This document shows, in pieces, positions 26,766 through 33,569 of a DNA stretch of 33,569 bases. How positions within the stretch are numbered: position 1 is the stretch's first letter; every line of letters begins with the position of its first letter. This DNA comes from JADJNW01 sp964523725 (lineage in GTDB: Bacteria; Bacteroidota; Bacteroidia; Chitinophagales; Saprospiraceae). Both the position numbers and the translations under genes were made by a program. The DNA is taken from NCBI GenBank assembly GCA_964523725.1, contig CAZGAU010000047.1:1-33569 (forward strand). Direction: 5' to 3'. The notes below the pieces were generated by a model. The model was not told the origin of the DNA, searched no databases, and worked only from the letters and a program-made list of their open reading frames with translations.

Positions 26766-27998
26766 ATGTATAAAATACTGACTGGTCTGACATTACTGAT
26801 ACTTATTCTGTTTTCCACACATGCCCGATCACAACTTTACGATCTCGAAATCAAACGCGGCATCAAAAAAGTGGATATCCCCTTTGAGTATGAAAACAAT
26901 TTTATTATCATTAAGGTCATTTTTAATGATGTTTTTCCGTTAAAATTTATATTTGACACCGGCGCCGAGCATACAATCCTCACTCGCCGGGAAATTACCG
27001 ACCTCCTGCAAATCAATTACGAAAGGCGTTTTGTCATTCTGGGTTCCGACCTGAGTACAGAGTTATATGCTTATTTAGCTCGTGGCGTCAAACTTTCCAT
27101 TCACAATTTGGTAGCGCTCAACCGCTCCATCCTGGTGCTGGACGAAGACTATTTCCGGTTCGAAGAATATGGCGGCATCAATGTACAAGGCATTATCGGT
27201 GCAGATTTGTTTCGGCGGTTCGTTGTCAAAATTGATTACAAGCGCAGAAGGATCACGCTTTATGATCCGGCTCATTTTACTCCTCCCAAGGGCCGGGTGA
27301 CTACTATTCCGATTGAGATGCACCGTAATAAACCATATCTGTTGGCTCCAACCAATATAAGCGATACCACGATTCAGGCAAAATACCTGCTGGATACTGG
27401 CGCCAGTCTGTCTTTACTGCTCTACAGCAACACGCATCCCGCTTTTGAATTGCCTCCCAAATACATTAGGAGCAAAATAGGCATGGGCTTGGGTGGCTAT
27501 TTGCAAGGTTTTTTGGGCAGAATTGACAAACTGGAAATGGGTGAATTCACCTTGGATGGTGTAATCACTAATTTTCAGGAGGTACCTCCCGATCTGGATT
27601 CTACCTTTTTAAATGATCGAAATGGTATTATCGGCAATCAGATTCTGAACCGCTTTGAGGTAACGGTGGATTATATAAATGAAAAGCTCTATCTCGAACC
27701 GGAAAAGAATTTTAAGAAAAAGTTTCAGTACGATAAAAGCGGACTTATCGTCGCGGCCTCAGGGGCGAACCTAAATGTATTTACCGTTGTTGATCTCATT
27801 GCCGGTAGCCCGGCAGAACAGGCCGGCGTGCAGATCGGTGATGAAATCAAATCTATTAATGGGTTACCGGCCAGCTTTTTGCATTTATTTGATATTACCA
27901 AACGCCTCCAGAAACGGGCGGGCAAACGCATAAGATTGATCATAAAAAGAGGCGATGAACGGTTGAGGATAAAATTCCGACTGCGGGAATTGATTTAA
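26766..27998 (+). CDS. Secreted retropepsin-like aspartic protease with two DTG motifs and a PDZ domain
   Basis: 410 residues; signal ends near HARSQ. Two retropepsin-like halves are visible: FIFDTGAEHT (D64) with GIIGADLF (142-149), and YLLDTGASLSLL (D210) with GIIGNQIL (287-294). Each is a DTG followed by a hydrophobic-G motif, as in pepsin-type proteases formed by duplication. Residues about 325-405 are a PDZ domain (VVDLIAGSPAEQAGVQIGDEIKSING). The family is common in Bacteroidota as 'aspartyl protease family protein' and is thought to act in the periplasm or outside the cell, with PDZ selecting substrates. Both catalytic Asp are present. The gene stands alone, divergent from susC, and is followed by the rplU promoter region. 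Confidence 0.87.
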   Translation: MYKILTGLTLLILILFSTHARSQLYDLEIKRGIKKVDIPFEYENNFIIIKVIFNDVFPLKFIFDTGAEHTILTRREITDLLQINYERRFVILGSDLSTELYAYLARGVKLSIHNLVALNRSILVLDEDYFRFEEYGGINVQGIIGADLFRRFVVKIDYKRRRITLYDPAHFTPPKGRVTTIPIEMHRNKPYLLAPTNISDTTIQAKYLLDTGASLSLLLYSNTHPAFELPPKYIRSKIGMGLGGYLQGFLGRIDKLEMGEFTLDGVITNFQEVPPDLDSTFLNDRNGIIGNQILNRFEVTVDYINEKLYLEPEKNFKKKFQYDKSGLIVAASGANLNVFTVVDLIAGSPAEQAGVQIGDEIKSINGLPASFLHLFDITKRLQKRAGKRIRLIIKRGDERLRIKFRLRELI

Positions 27999-28078
27999 AC
28001 ACCCGTTTTTGAAGTCAGGCAGCAACCCAAAATAGAGAATTATCCTCAAAAAATATGCCTTTTACTGGGGCATAGGGG

Positions 28079-28109
28079 TTGGTAAAATCAAGAAAAAGAT
28101 TTACCTTTG
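28079..28109 (+). promoter_or_regulatory. Promoter of rplU-rpmA
   Basis: TTGG (28079-28082), a 19-bp spacer, and TACCTTTG (28102-28109), an exact TAnnTTTG match. The transcription start is expected near 28114-28116, giving a leader of about 83 nt. A small GACC/GGTC stem lies at 28112-28124. Confidence 0.65.
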
Positions 28110-28197
28110 CCGACCGTTTGGGTCAATTAGTTTGAAGCGTAAGCCAAAAGCCTTTCCCAGACACATTTTCAACCATCATCTAAACAAAAATTCGCTC

Positions 28198-28512
28198 ATG
28201 TTTGCAATCGTAACAATAGCTGGTCAGCAGTTCAAAGTTGAGGAAGGGCAGGAGCTCTTCGTCCACCAGTTAGAAGCCACCGAGGGCGACCAACTTTCTT
28301 TCGATCAGGTTTTGCTGGTAGAAAAGGGAGAAGGTAACGTCACAGTTGGCAAGCCGGTGCTGGATGCAGCCAAAGTCAATGCGACCGTACTCGGCCATCA
28401 GAAAGGTGACAAAGTCATCATTTTCAAGAAGAAAAGAAGAAAAGGCTACAAGCTGAAGAAGGGTCACCGTCAGCGTTTTACAAAGATCAAAATTGACAGC
28501 ATTGCTGTTTAA
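28198..28512 (+). CDS. rplU: 50S ribosomal protein L21
   Basis: 104 residues from ATG 28198. MFAIVTIAGQQFKVEEGQ, FDQVLLVEKGEG, VLGHQKGDKVIIFKKKRRKGYKLKKGHRQ and FTKIKIDSIAV are standard L21 signatures; the KKRR-KGY-K-GHRQ loop binds 23S rRNA. An in-frame ATG at 28132 would add 22 residues not found in L21, so 28198 is chosen. It ends at the normal L21 length, with no C-terminal extension. It forms an operon with rpmA 73 bp downstream, the usual order. Confidence 0.97.
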   Translation: MFAIVTIAGQQFKVEEGQELFVHQLEATEGDQLSFDQVLLVEKGEGNVTVGKPVLDAAKVNATVLGHQKGDKVIIFKKKRRKGYKLKKGHRQRFTKIKIDSIAV

Positions 28513-28530
28513 AACCTGAAAGATGAAAAA

Positions 28531-28551
28531 CGAAATGTGAAAAGCATTTCG
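28531..28551 (+). other. Hairpin in rplU-rpmA spacer
   Basis: CGAAATG (28531-28537) and CATTTCG (28545-28551) pair perfectly around a 7-nt loop, 34 bp before the rpmA ATG. No T-run follows, so it is not a terminator; it could affect rpmA translation or mRNA stability. Confidence 0.4.
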
Positions 28552-28580
28552 AATCTCAAATTTCGAATCTCAAATTTTCA
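28546..28580. repeat. Five heptamers directly upstream of rpmA, including a 14-bp exact tandem repeat
   Basis: ATTTCGAATCTCAA occurs twice in a row (28546-28559, 28560-28573), and a further ATTTTCA keeps the 7-bp phase to 28580. The array ends 5 bp before the rpmA ATG, where a ribosome-binding site would be expected, and overlaps the 3' arm of the 28531-28551 hairpin. Confidence 0.65.
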
Positions 28581-28585
28581 AGAAA

Positions 28586-29290
28586 ATGGCACATAAAAAA
28601 GGTGAAGGTAGTACGCAGAACGGTAGAGATAGTAATCCCAAACGATTGGGCGTAAAACTCTATGGCGGTCAGTACGCAAAACCGGGAAATATCATCGTAC
28701 GTCAACGCGGTACCAAATTCCACGCGGGCGATAACGTTTATATGGGCAAGGATTATACCCTGCATGCTGCTGTGGAAGGCACTGTAGAATTCAAGCGTAA
28801 GAAACAAAACAGAACTTACGTAAACATCGTACCTTTCGCAGAGGTGGCTGAAACGGTAGCAAAAGTACAAAAGAAAAAAGCTGCTCCCGTAGCAGAAGCA
28901 CCCGTCTCAAGAGGTGTTAAAGAAGAGGCTCCGAAGAAAGAAGCTGCTCCCAAAGCAGAAAAATCTGAGCCAAAAACTTCCACCGGAGGTAAAATTAAAT
29001 TACCTTCGGGTCAGACGATCAAAGCGGACGACCTGAAAGTGATTGAAGGCGTTGGTCCGAAAATTGCCGGTTTACTGAAAGACGCAGGTATCGAAACCTG
29101 GGCTGCTCTGGCAAATGCAGATATTGAAAAGTTGAAAGAAATTCTGGCAGAAGCCGGAAGCCGCTATAAAATGCACGATCCTACCACCTGGGCAAAACAA
29201 GCTCAGTTTGCCGCTGAAGGCAAGTGGGAGGAGTTGCAAGCCTATCAGGATGAACTGAAAGGCGGCCGAGTGGTTGACGAAGAAGAATAA
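28586..29290 (+). CDS. rpmA: 50S ribosomal protein L27 with C-terminal helix-hairpin-helix extension
   Basis: 234 residues, against about 85 for normal L27. Residues 1-84 are L27 (MAHKKGEGSTQNGRDSNPKRLGVK, GNIIVRQRGTKFHAG, GKDYTLHA). Residues about 90-145 are a Lys/Ala/Glu/Pro-rich linker. Residues about 148-228 are a separate domain with a helix-hairpin-helix (IEGVGPKIAGLLKDAGI, 153-169) and a TWAKQAQFAAEGKWEELQAYQDELKGG tail. The same kind of domain is, as I recall, fused to L21 in many Bacteroidota ('L21/unknown domain fusion'); here L21 is short and L27 carries it. L27 reaches the peptidyl transferase centre with its N-terminus, so the added C-terminal part should lie on the ribosome surface. 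Terminator 29322-29356 follows. Confidence 0.95.
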   Translation: MAHKKGEGSTQNGRDSNPKRLGVKLYGGQYAKPGNIIVRQRGTKFHAGDNVYMGKDYTLHAAVEGTVEFKRKKQNRTYVNIVPFAEVAETVAKVQKKKAAPVAEAPVSRGVKEEAPKKEAAPKAEKSEPKTSTGGKIKLPSGQTIKADDLKVIEGVGPKIAGLLKDAGIETWAALANADIEKLKEILAEAGSRYKMHDPTTWAKQAQFAAEGKWEELQAYQDELKGGRVVDEEE

Positions 29291-29321
29291 AGAATTTAGT
29301 TTTCATAGCTTTATGTTTTTC

Positions 29322-29356
29322 AAGCCTTGTCCCATCTTAGGATAAGGCTTTTTTTA
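29322..29356 (+). terminator. Rho-independent terminator after rpmA
   Basis: An 11-bp stem (29322-29332 with 29340-29350, one G-U pair, 7-nt loop) is followed by a run of Ts. It lies 31 bp after the rpmA stop. The minus strand has no T-run after the stem, so it does not serve the convergent BatE-like gene. Confidence 0.85.
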
Positions 29357-29360
29357 TTGC

Positions 29361-30131
29361 TTAAATCTTCTCAAAAGTATCCTTCGGCAGCCACCCCTCC
29401 TCACCGTTGAGCAGTGCGATCTTGTACCAATCTCCAATTTTATCTACTATCAGAATGGTTGCGCCTTCGTGCAACTCCCTAATCACCTGGCTTTCATCAT
29501 CTGGCGCGCTGTGCATGGCCGCCCTCGATTGCATAACGACGCCCCGACCACTATTTTGGTCGAGTTGGTGGTGATAATTTGCCAATACAAATGCCAAACC
29601 ACTGAAAACCAATAAAATAACACCCGCAGCGAAGCCATTCTTTTTCAATTGTCGTTTTTTCCCTAACAGCCACAAGATCAAACCTCCAACCCCCAGCCAT
29701 AAACAAACCAACGCAAAGGTACCCCAACTTTCTGCCGAAAGGCTAAGGCTAATATTTCTCCACCATTTTTCAAGAAAAAACTCAGGCAAAACCTCAATAT
29801 CATCCGGTAATCGACTTCGCAACACGCGAAGATTATGTTGAGTATCCGCATCCGTTGGGTCCAGCATGAGCGCCCGCTCGTAATTCAAAACTGCCCTACC
29901 CTGCCGCCCAAGGCGAAAATAACTGTTCGCTAAATTGTAGTACAACGCTTCCGAACGATAACCCTGTTCCAGAAGTGCCTCGTATTGTTTTGTGGATTCC
30001 TCAAAATTACCGGCTCGGTAGGTTTCATTGGCAACCTGAAGCTGCTGTTCCGCAGGATTCGCCCATACAAAAGCGGCAGTAAAAAGCAATAAAGCCTTAA
30101 TTCCCAGTAATTTTCGCTTTAGGTTTTTCAT
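29361..30131 (-). CDS. BatE-like TPR, membrane and SH3 protein
   Basis: 256 residues. The signal or first membrane segment ends near FVWANP. Residues about 27-105 hold TPR repeats (ANETYRAGNFEESTKQYEALLEQG, ALYYNLANSYFRLGRQGRAVLNYERALMLDP). About 137-156 and 167-184 are two membrane helices. Residues about 195-256 are a bacterial SH3 domain (GVVMQSRAAMHSAPDDESQVIRELHEGA, WYKIALLNGEEGWLPKDTFEKI). This TPR-TM-SH3 order matches BatE of the Bacteroidota 'aerotolerance' bat operon, but batA-D are not here, so it may be a BatE paralogue. The ATG at 30131 overlaps the end of the upstream OstA-like gene by 35 bp; no other good start exists, so coupling is likely. Confidence 0.8.
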   Translation of the reverse strand: MKNLKRKLLGIKALLLFTAAFVWANPAEQQLQVANETYRAGNFEESTKQYEALLEQGYRSEALYYNLANSYFRLGRQGRAVLNYERALMLDPTDADTQHNLRVLRSRLPDDIEVLPEFFLEKWWRNISLSLSAESWGTFALVCLWLGVGGLILWLLGKKRQLKKNGFAAGVILLVFSGLAFVLANYHHQLDQNSGRGVVMQSRAAMHSAPDDESQVIRELHEGATILIVDKIGDWYKIALLNGEEGWLPKDTFEKI

Positions 30132-31971
30132 TTTTAACTGGAGTTGGTTCGTTCTTCTTGGTTGTTACAAAAACATCATCCCGGTTTTTGGGTCGTTTTC
30201 GCACTTCCCAGCTGAAACCAGGCATTTTCATTTCTTCATGGTTGGCTTGTTTCATCGGCGTCAGATTGGCTTTCGGCTGCGCGTAGAACCGAATTTGATC
30301 AATATTATTATTTCCAAAATACATAAGCATCTCACTACAAATGATTTTATTAACACCTATGTAAGCACCGGCATCATCTTTGGCGTAATAAACCGACTCT
30401 GCGTTGCCCTGCACATTCATCCGCCGCAGCTCACTCTCCTCAAAAAAAGCTGTTATATCGCGTCCTTTAATCTGATTAAAAAATATTTCATCAGAGGAAT
30501 TGACAATAAAGGCATTATTCCTCAGAAAAATACGGTCAATCTGATCATTTCGCAATTGCATATCGATCGTATCCGCTACAAATTGTGAGGTATCCGACCA
30601 AATTATTGGGTCTTCGTACAGGTGAAAGATAGAATCGCTCGAAGTGTAGCTTAGTGAATCGCAAACCGCTTGCAAATTGCTTTTGTAAATGCGCACCTGA
30701 TAATAGGCAAAAAGCGTCCGGATCGTATCCTTGCTCAGGGTATCCACCGTCTGCACAGCTTCCAGCGTATCTGATGACAAGAATAATGAATCCTGATCTA
30801 TTTCGGTGATCAGCAAAGGGCGCCCGCGTTGCCCACCGGTTGCTTTAAGATAATTGGTCTGGCGATTGTAATCCGCGCGATCACACAGGATTGTCAAATT
30901 TGCCGAAGTATCCTGCCAAATGATATTGCCGGAAGCGACGCCAAAACCGCTTCCCTCGGTATAAGCGACGGCGTCGGCTTCCAGGATTTGCGGGGGATCG
31001 CTGATGCGTGACCGTCCTTGGGTTGAATATAATTCATTTTTTCTGTCATATATAATTTCCTCAGCCTGAATATTTCTAGTAGAATCACGGTAACTCGCAT
31101 TTCCGGAAAGAAAGTACTTATCGTTGCGTTCCTCGTATCGAATGGTATTGGCAATCGCCTCCTGATTATTATCCGTAAAGCGCGCATCACCTTCGAGGGT
31201 ATAAATCTCGTTTTTCCCGTCGTAGCGGATCACTTCTGCGGTGGCTTGTTGTGCTGCACCCCTTACGTACTGGGCGTTTTCACGAAATTCTGCCAAATTA
31301 TTCTGAGTATCATAAAAACCATCTTCACAGTAAACCTTGCTGCTGTCGGTCACGATCAGGGTGGGCCCTAGAAAAAAAACGGTTCGGGTTTCAGTATTGA
31401 ATTTTAAGGTATCAGAGCGCAATTTGAATTCAGGGTCGATAACCACCACGCTGTCGCGAAAATAAACTTCATTCTGCCGAACATAATAATAGCCGCGCTT
31501 ACTACTGAGTTGGGTATCATTATTGGTAAGGGTTGCCCCTTCAAAATAAGTAGCGGTTTTGGTCGTCAAATCATAATCCAAACGATTGGTAAATAACTTC
31601 TGCGTATTATTTACCAAAGCCACATTTCCAAATAAAGAAGCTTGCTTCAAATCGCCCCAATATACCAGCGAATCCGCAAAAACACTGGTCGTGTCGCCCT
31701 GTTGAATTACTACATTACCCTTGGCCACAACGTAGGTGTTATTGGTTATGATCGCCGAGTCGCAATACATGAAAATACTGTCCTGGCGTAACTCCACATT
31801 CCCGCGCAGTTTCTGAATGATATCCTTACCCTGCTGGAAGTTTTCAAAAACATCCGCGTAATCCACCTTTACCTGGTCTTGTTTCTTTGTAACAGCCGGG
31901 CGTTGGGTTTGGGAATATGCTGCAAGGACAAACAGAATTAAAAAACTGACTATAACTCCGAAACGTTTCAT
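30097..31971 (-). CDS. OstA/LptA-like periplasmic protein
   Basis: 624 residues with a signal ending AAYSQ. Repeated short beta-strand motifs run through most of the chain: LRGNVELRQDSIFMYCDSAIITN, AKGNVVIQQGDTTSVFADSLVYWG, LFGNVALVNN, LEGDARFTDNNQEAIANTIRYEERN, ATGGQRGRPLL. These match the OstA/LptA jellyroll used in lipopolysaccharide transport. No C-terminal LptD barrel follows; the protein ends with a basic tail (KPKAKITGN). It may extend the Lpt bridge or act as a large LptA-like protein; Bacteroidota often have such long forms. A promoter match is just upstream (32051-32080), and the 3' end overlaps the BatE-like gene. Confidence 0.85.
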   Translation of the reverse strand: MKRFGVIVSFLILFVLAAYSQTQRPAVTKKQDQVKVDYADVFENFQQGKDIIQKLRGNVELRQDSIFMYCDSAIITNNTYVVAKGNVVIQQGDTTSVFADSLVYWGDLKQASLFGNVALVNNTQKLFTNRLDYDLTTKTATYFEGATLTNNDTQLSSKRGYYYVRQNEVYFRDSVVVIDPEFKLRSDTLKFNTETRTVFFLGPTLIVTDSSKVYCEDGFYDTQNNLAEFRENAQYVRGAAQQATAEVIRYDGKNEIYTLEGDARFTDNNQEAIANTIRYEERNDKYFLSGNASYRDSTRNIQAEEIIYDRKNELYSTQGRSRISDPPQILEADAVAYTEGSGFGVASGNIIWQDTSANLTILCDRADYNRQTNYLKATGGQRGRPLLITEIDQDSLFLSSDTLEAVQTVDTLSKDTIRTLFAYYQVRIYKSNLQAVCDSLSYTSSDSIFHLYEDPIIWSDTSQFVADTIDMQLRNDQIDRIFLRNNAFIVNSSDEIFFNQIKGRDITAFFEESELRRMNVQGNAESVYYAKDDAGAYIGVNKIICSEMLMYFGNNNIDQIRFYAQPKANLTPMKQANHEEMKMPGFSWEVRKRPKNRDDVFVTTKKNEPTPVKNEKPKAKITGN

Positions 31972-32050
31972 TCGTGTGCTTTGCTTTACAATGCTGTAAC
32001 GATTTTTTTCGATATCTATTTAGTGAAACACCGATCCGATTTTGCGGGAT

Positions 32051-32080
32051 TAAAGGTAATGCTTTTTAATTGAGTACAAA
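32051..32080 (-). promoter_or_regulatory. Candidate promoter of the OstA-like gene
   Basis: On the minus strand TTTG (32080-32077), an 18-bp spacer and TACCTTTA (32058-32051) differ from the consensus only at the last -7 base. It begins inside the T-rich tail of the preceding terminator and lies 80 bp before the ATG at 31971. Confidence 0.4.
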
Positions 32081-32085
32081 AGAAA

Positions 32086-32116
32086 GGAGGATGGCAGCGT
32101 ATAACTGTCATCCTCC
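32086..32116 (-). terminator. Terminator after the T9SS type A protein gene
   Basis: GGAGGATG and CATCCTCC at the outer ends, with CAG/CTG inside, form a 12-position stem (32086-32097, 32105-32116; one mismatch on the minus strand) around a 7-nt loop. TTTCTTTT follows on the minus strand. It lies 28 bp after the stop at 32145. Confidence 0.75.
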
Positions 32117-32144
32117 CTCGCTTCAAATTGTCAACAAGTATTTT

Positions 32145-33569
32145 TTAATCCGTGGAAACGATCCTGCCAAAAGCAGTACCTCTTTCCGTTGTAATCCTGT
32201 AGAAATAAACATCTCCAGCCTTTCTGTTCGGAATAAATTCCAAATCCTGAACAACATTAGCCGCCAGAAAGCCTTCGAAGAGCTTCGTTACCAATTGACC
32301 GGAGATATTAAAAATCTCGACCTTCGCCTCACTGTCATACGACAATGCAACACGAATATTAGCCACCTGAGTGAATGGATTCGGATAAGCCATCACATTG
32401 ATGCCGGCTGCGGGGTCAATAGTTAATGTATTTCTTCCGTTACGATTTGGTCGTGGCGATAAAGGTTCAGTGCAATGTGGAGGTCCAATTAACCCGTTAT
32501 TGAACCGGTCAATTTTATCTGCCAGATTTGTCCATTCAGCACGAGCCTGTCCTTTTAGTTTAGATGCTTCTTTTTCTGAAACAGTGCATAATAACTCCTG
32601 TGCCTTATCGAATTCGGCCTGGATACCATTTAATCTTGCACCTGCGCATTCATGGTTCAAATAAGCAGCAGCGTAGGCTCTAGCTAAAATCACTCTAGCG
32701 TTGCTTCCATGTCCATTGAGCGCAGCGAGTGGCTCACCGACGCAAGGAATCAATTCGACACAAATATCCCAGGGATGATTCTTCCAGTAACCGGGTGTAT
32801 AAGTACACCCTATTTCGGGCGGCGTGCAAGCAAGTTCAAACTCAGTTGTACTGGATTGATTGCACTCATCCGTTGCGGTAAATGTCAGCATCAGAGTACC
32901 CATGAGAGGTTCCCCTGGTTCAGGACTTTGTGTAATGACCACATTTCCGGACAAAGAGCAATTATCACTAATGTCAAAATTCTCCAGCGCAGTCAAATCA
33001 GGAACTACATCCTCTTCGCAGGTCAGTTCTGGAATCGGTCCGATGTAGAAAAATGTTGGACCTGTATCATCAACCCTCCAGGTAAGTGTTTGAATACAAA
33101 TACTTTCCTTACCGCAATTATCGATTGCATAGTATTCATGAGCTACCGACCAACTACAGCCATCCTCATCCGGTGAAGGTGTACCTTCCCGTACGCCCAT
33201 TTCCTTAAAACCGCAGTTATCCGTCCACATTGCTGTACCTGGTGCATATTCCGATGGATTCGGATTACAACCCAAGTCCTTACTTTCCGGGCAGGATACT
33301 AACATCGGCGCCTGCGTATCTTCCGTCCAGGTATAGGTCACCGCACAGGTGTTGCTGTTATCGCAATTATCCGTCGCTTTTACCGTGAAGGTCTGTGATT
33401 TCAGACAAGTCCCCGTGATCGCTCCCGCCGTCACCACTACACTCTTCAAGCCGCAAGGGTCCTGCGCATTCACCAGGGTTTTGATATCGTCCACCGTCGG
33501 GAAGGTCTGCGGATTGCAGCCCAGATCGATCGATGCCATCGGGCAACTGAACGTCGGCGCTGCATTGTC
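32145..33569 (-). CDS. T9SS type A surface protein with HYR-like repeats, 5' part outside window
   Basis: The frame is open to the right edge (first visible residues DNAAPTFSC), so the N-terminus is missing; 474 codons are visible. At least three HYR-like repeats are visible (CPMASIDLGCNP, CPESKDLGCNP, FTVKATDNCDNSNTCAVTYTW). These Cys-containing repeats of about 80-100 residues are typical of adhesins. About 120 residues follow with CTYTPGYWKNHPW, and then a type A sorting domain: YPNPFTQVANIRVAL, VEIFNISGQLV, GDVYFYRITTERG. The sorting domain sends the protein through the type IX system to the surface. No catalytic domain is visible in the part present. It has its own terminator and is not linked to the SUS-like block. 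Confidence 0.88.
   Translation of the reverse strand, partial: DNAAPTFSCPMASIDLGCNPQTFPTVDDIKTLVNAQDPCGLKSVVVTAGAITGTCLKSQTFTVKATDNCDNSNTCAVTYTWTEDTQAPMLVSCPESKDLGCNPNPSEYAPGTAMWTDNCGFKEMGVREGTPSPDEDGCSWSVAHEYYAIDNCGKESICIQTLTWRVDDTGPTFFYIGPIPELTCEEDVVPDLTALENFDISDNCSLSGNVVITQSPEPGEPLMGTLMLTFTATDECNQSSTTEFELACTPPEIGCTYTPGYWKNHPWDICVELIPCVGEPLAALNGHGSNARVILARAYAAAYLNHECAGARLNGIQAEFDKAQELLCTVSEKEASKLKGQARAEWTNLADKIDRFNNGLIGPPHCTEPLSPRPNRNGRNTLTIDPAAGINVMAYPNPFTQVANIRVALSYDSEAKVEIFNISGQLVTKLFEGFLAANVVQDLEFIPNRKAGDVYFYRITTERGTAFGRIVSTD

Noticed and set aside
28132..28197. N-terminal 22-residue extension of L21
   Set aside because: Not present in L21 proteins; the standard start MFAIV at 28198 fits the family length.
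30097..31971. Full LptD assignment for the OstA-like protein
   Set aside because: It has only OstA/LptA-type repeats and a basic tail; no C-terminal barrel is visible.

Overview
The window looks like a chromosomal piece of a free-living Bacteroidota, probably Saprospiria- or Chitinophagia-like. The class is inferred; the phylum is well supported. The support comes from a SusC/SusD pair, a GH97 glycosidase, both type A and type B type-IX-secretion (T9SS) C-terminal domains, many lipoproteins with lipobox cysteines, and several promoters of the Bacteroidota TTTG-N19-TAnnTTTG type. No tRNA, rRNA, CRISPR array or insertion sequence was seen.

Layout. (1) 1-3463, housekeeping and small genes: a left-truncated NamZ/DUF1343 lipoprotein on the minus strand; a DEDDh exonuclease fused to a GIY-YIG nuclease on the plus strand; a PIN-type toxin-antitoxin pair; and a two-helix membrane protein. 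(2) 3484-26366, a block of nine minus-strand genes about 23 kb long that reads as one polysaccharide-utilisation-type locus. In transcription order it holds SusC, SusD, an FG-GAP/ASPIC lipoprotein, a small lipoprotein, a second FG-GAP/ASPIC lipoprotein, a T9SS type B surface protein, a second SusC without a SusD, a third FG-GAP/ASPIC lipoprotein, and a GH97 glycosidase. A hairpin terminator follows. (3) 26367-26765, an AT-rich divergent regulatory gap. (4) 26766-29290, plus strand: a double-DTG aspartic protease with a PDZ domain, then rplU and rpmA; the L27 protein carries a helix-hairpin-helix extension. (5) 29361-33569, minus strand: a BatE-like TPR/SH3 protein, an OstA/LptA-like periplasmic protein, and a right-truncated T9SS type A surface protein.

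How the genes may work together. SusC imports oligosaccharides through the outer membrane and SusD binds them at the surface. GH97 cleaves alpha-glycosides, probably in the periplasm. The three large calcium-motif lipoproteins and the T9SS protein probably sit at the cell surface and may capture glycan or glycoprotein. The unusual feature is how dominant the FG-GAP/ASPIC lipoproteins are, and that the second SusC is followed 19 bp later by one of them rather than by a SusD.

Assembly note: a 100-N gap inside the second susC is flanked by an exact 55-bp duplicate. Removing the gap and one copy (155 bp) restores an intact 981-residue SusC that starts at 12031.
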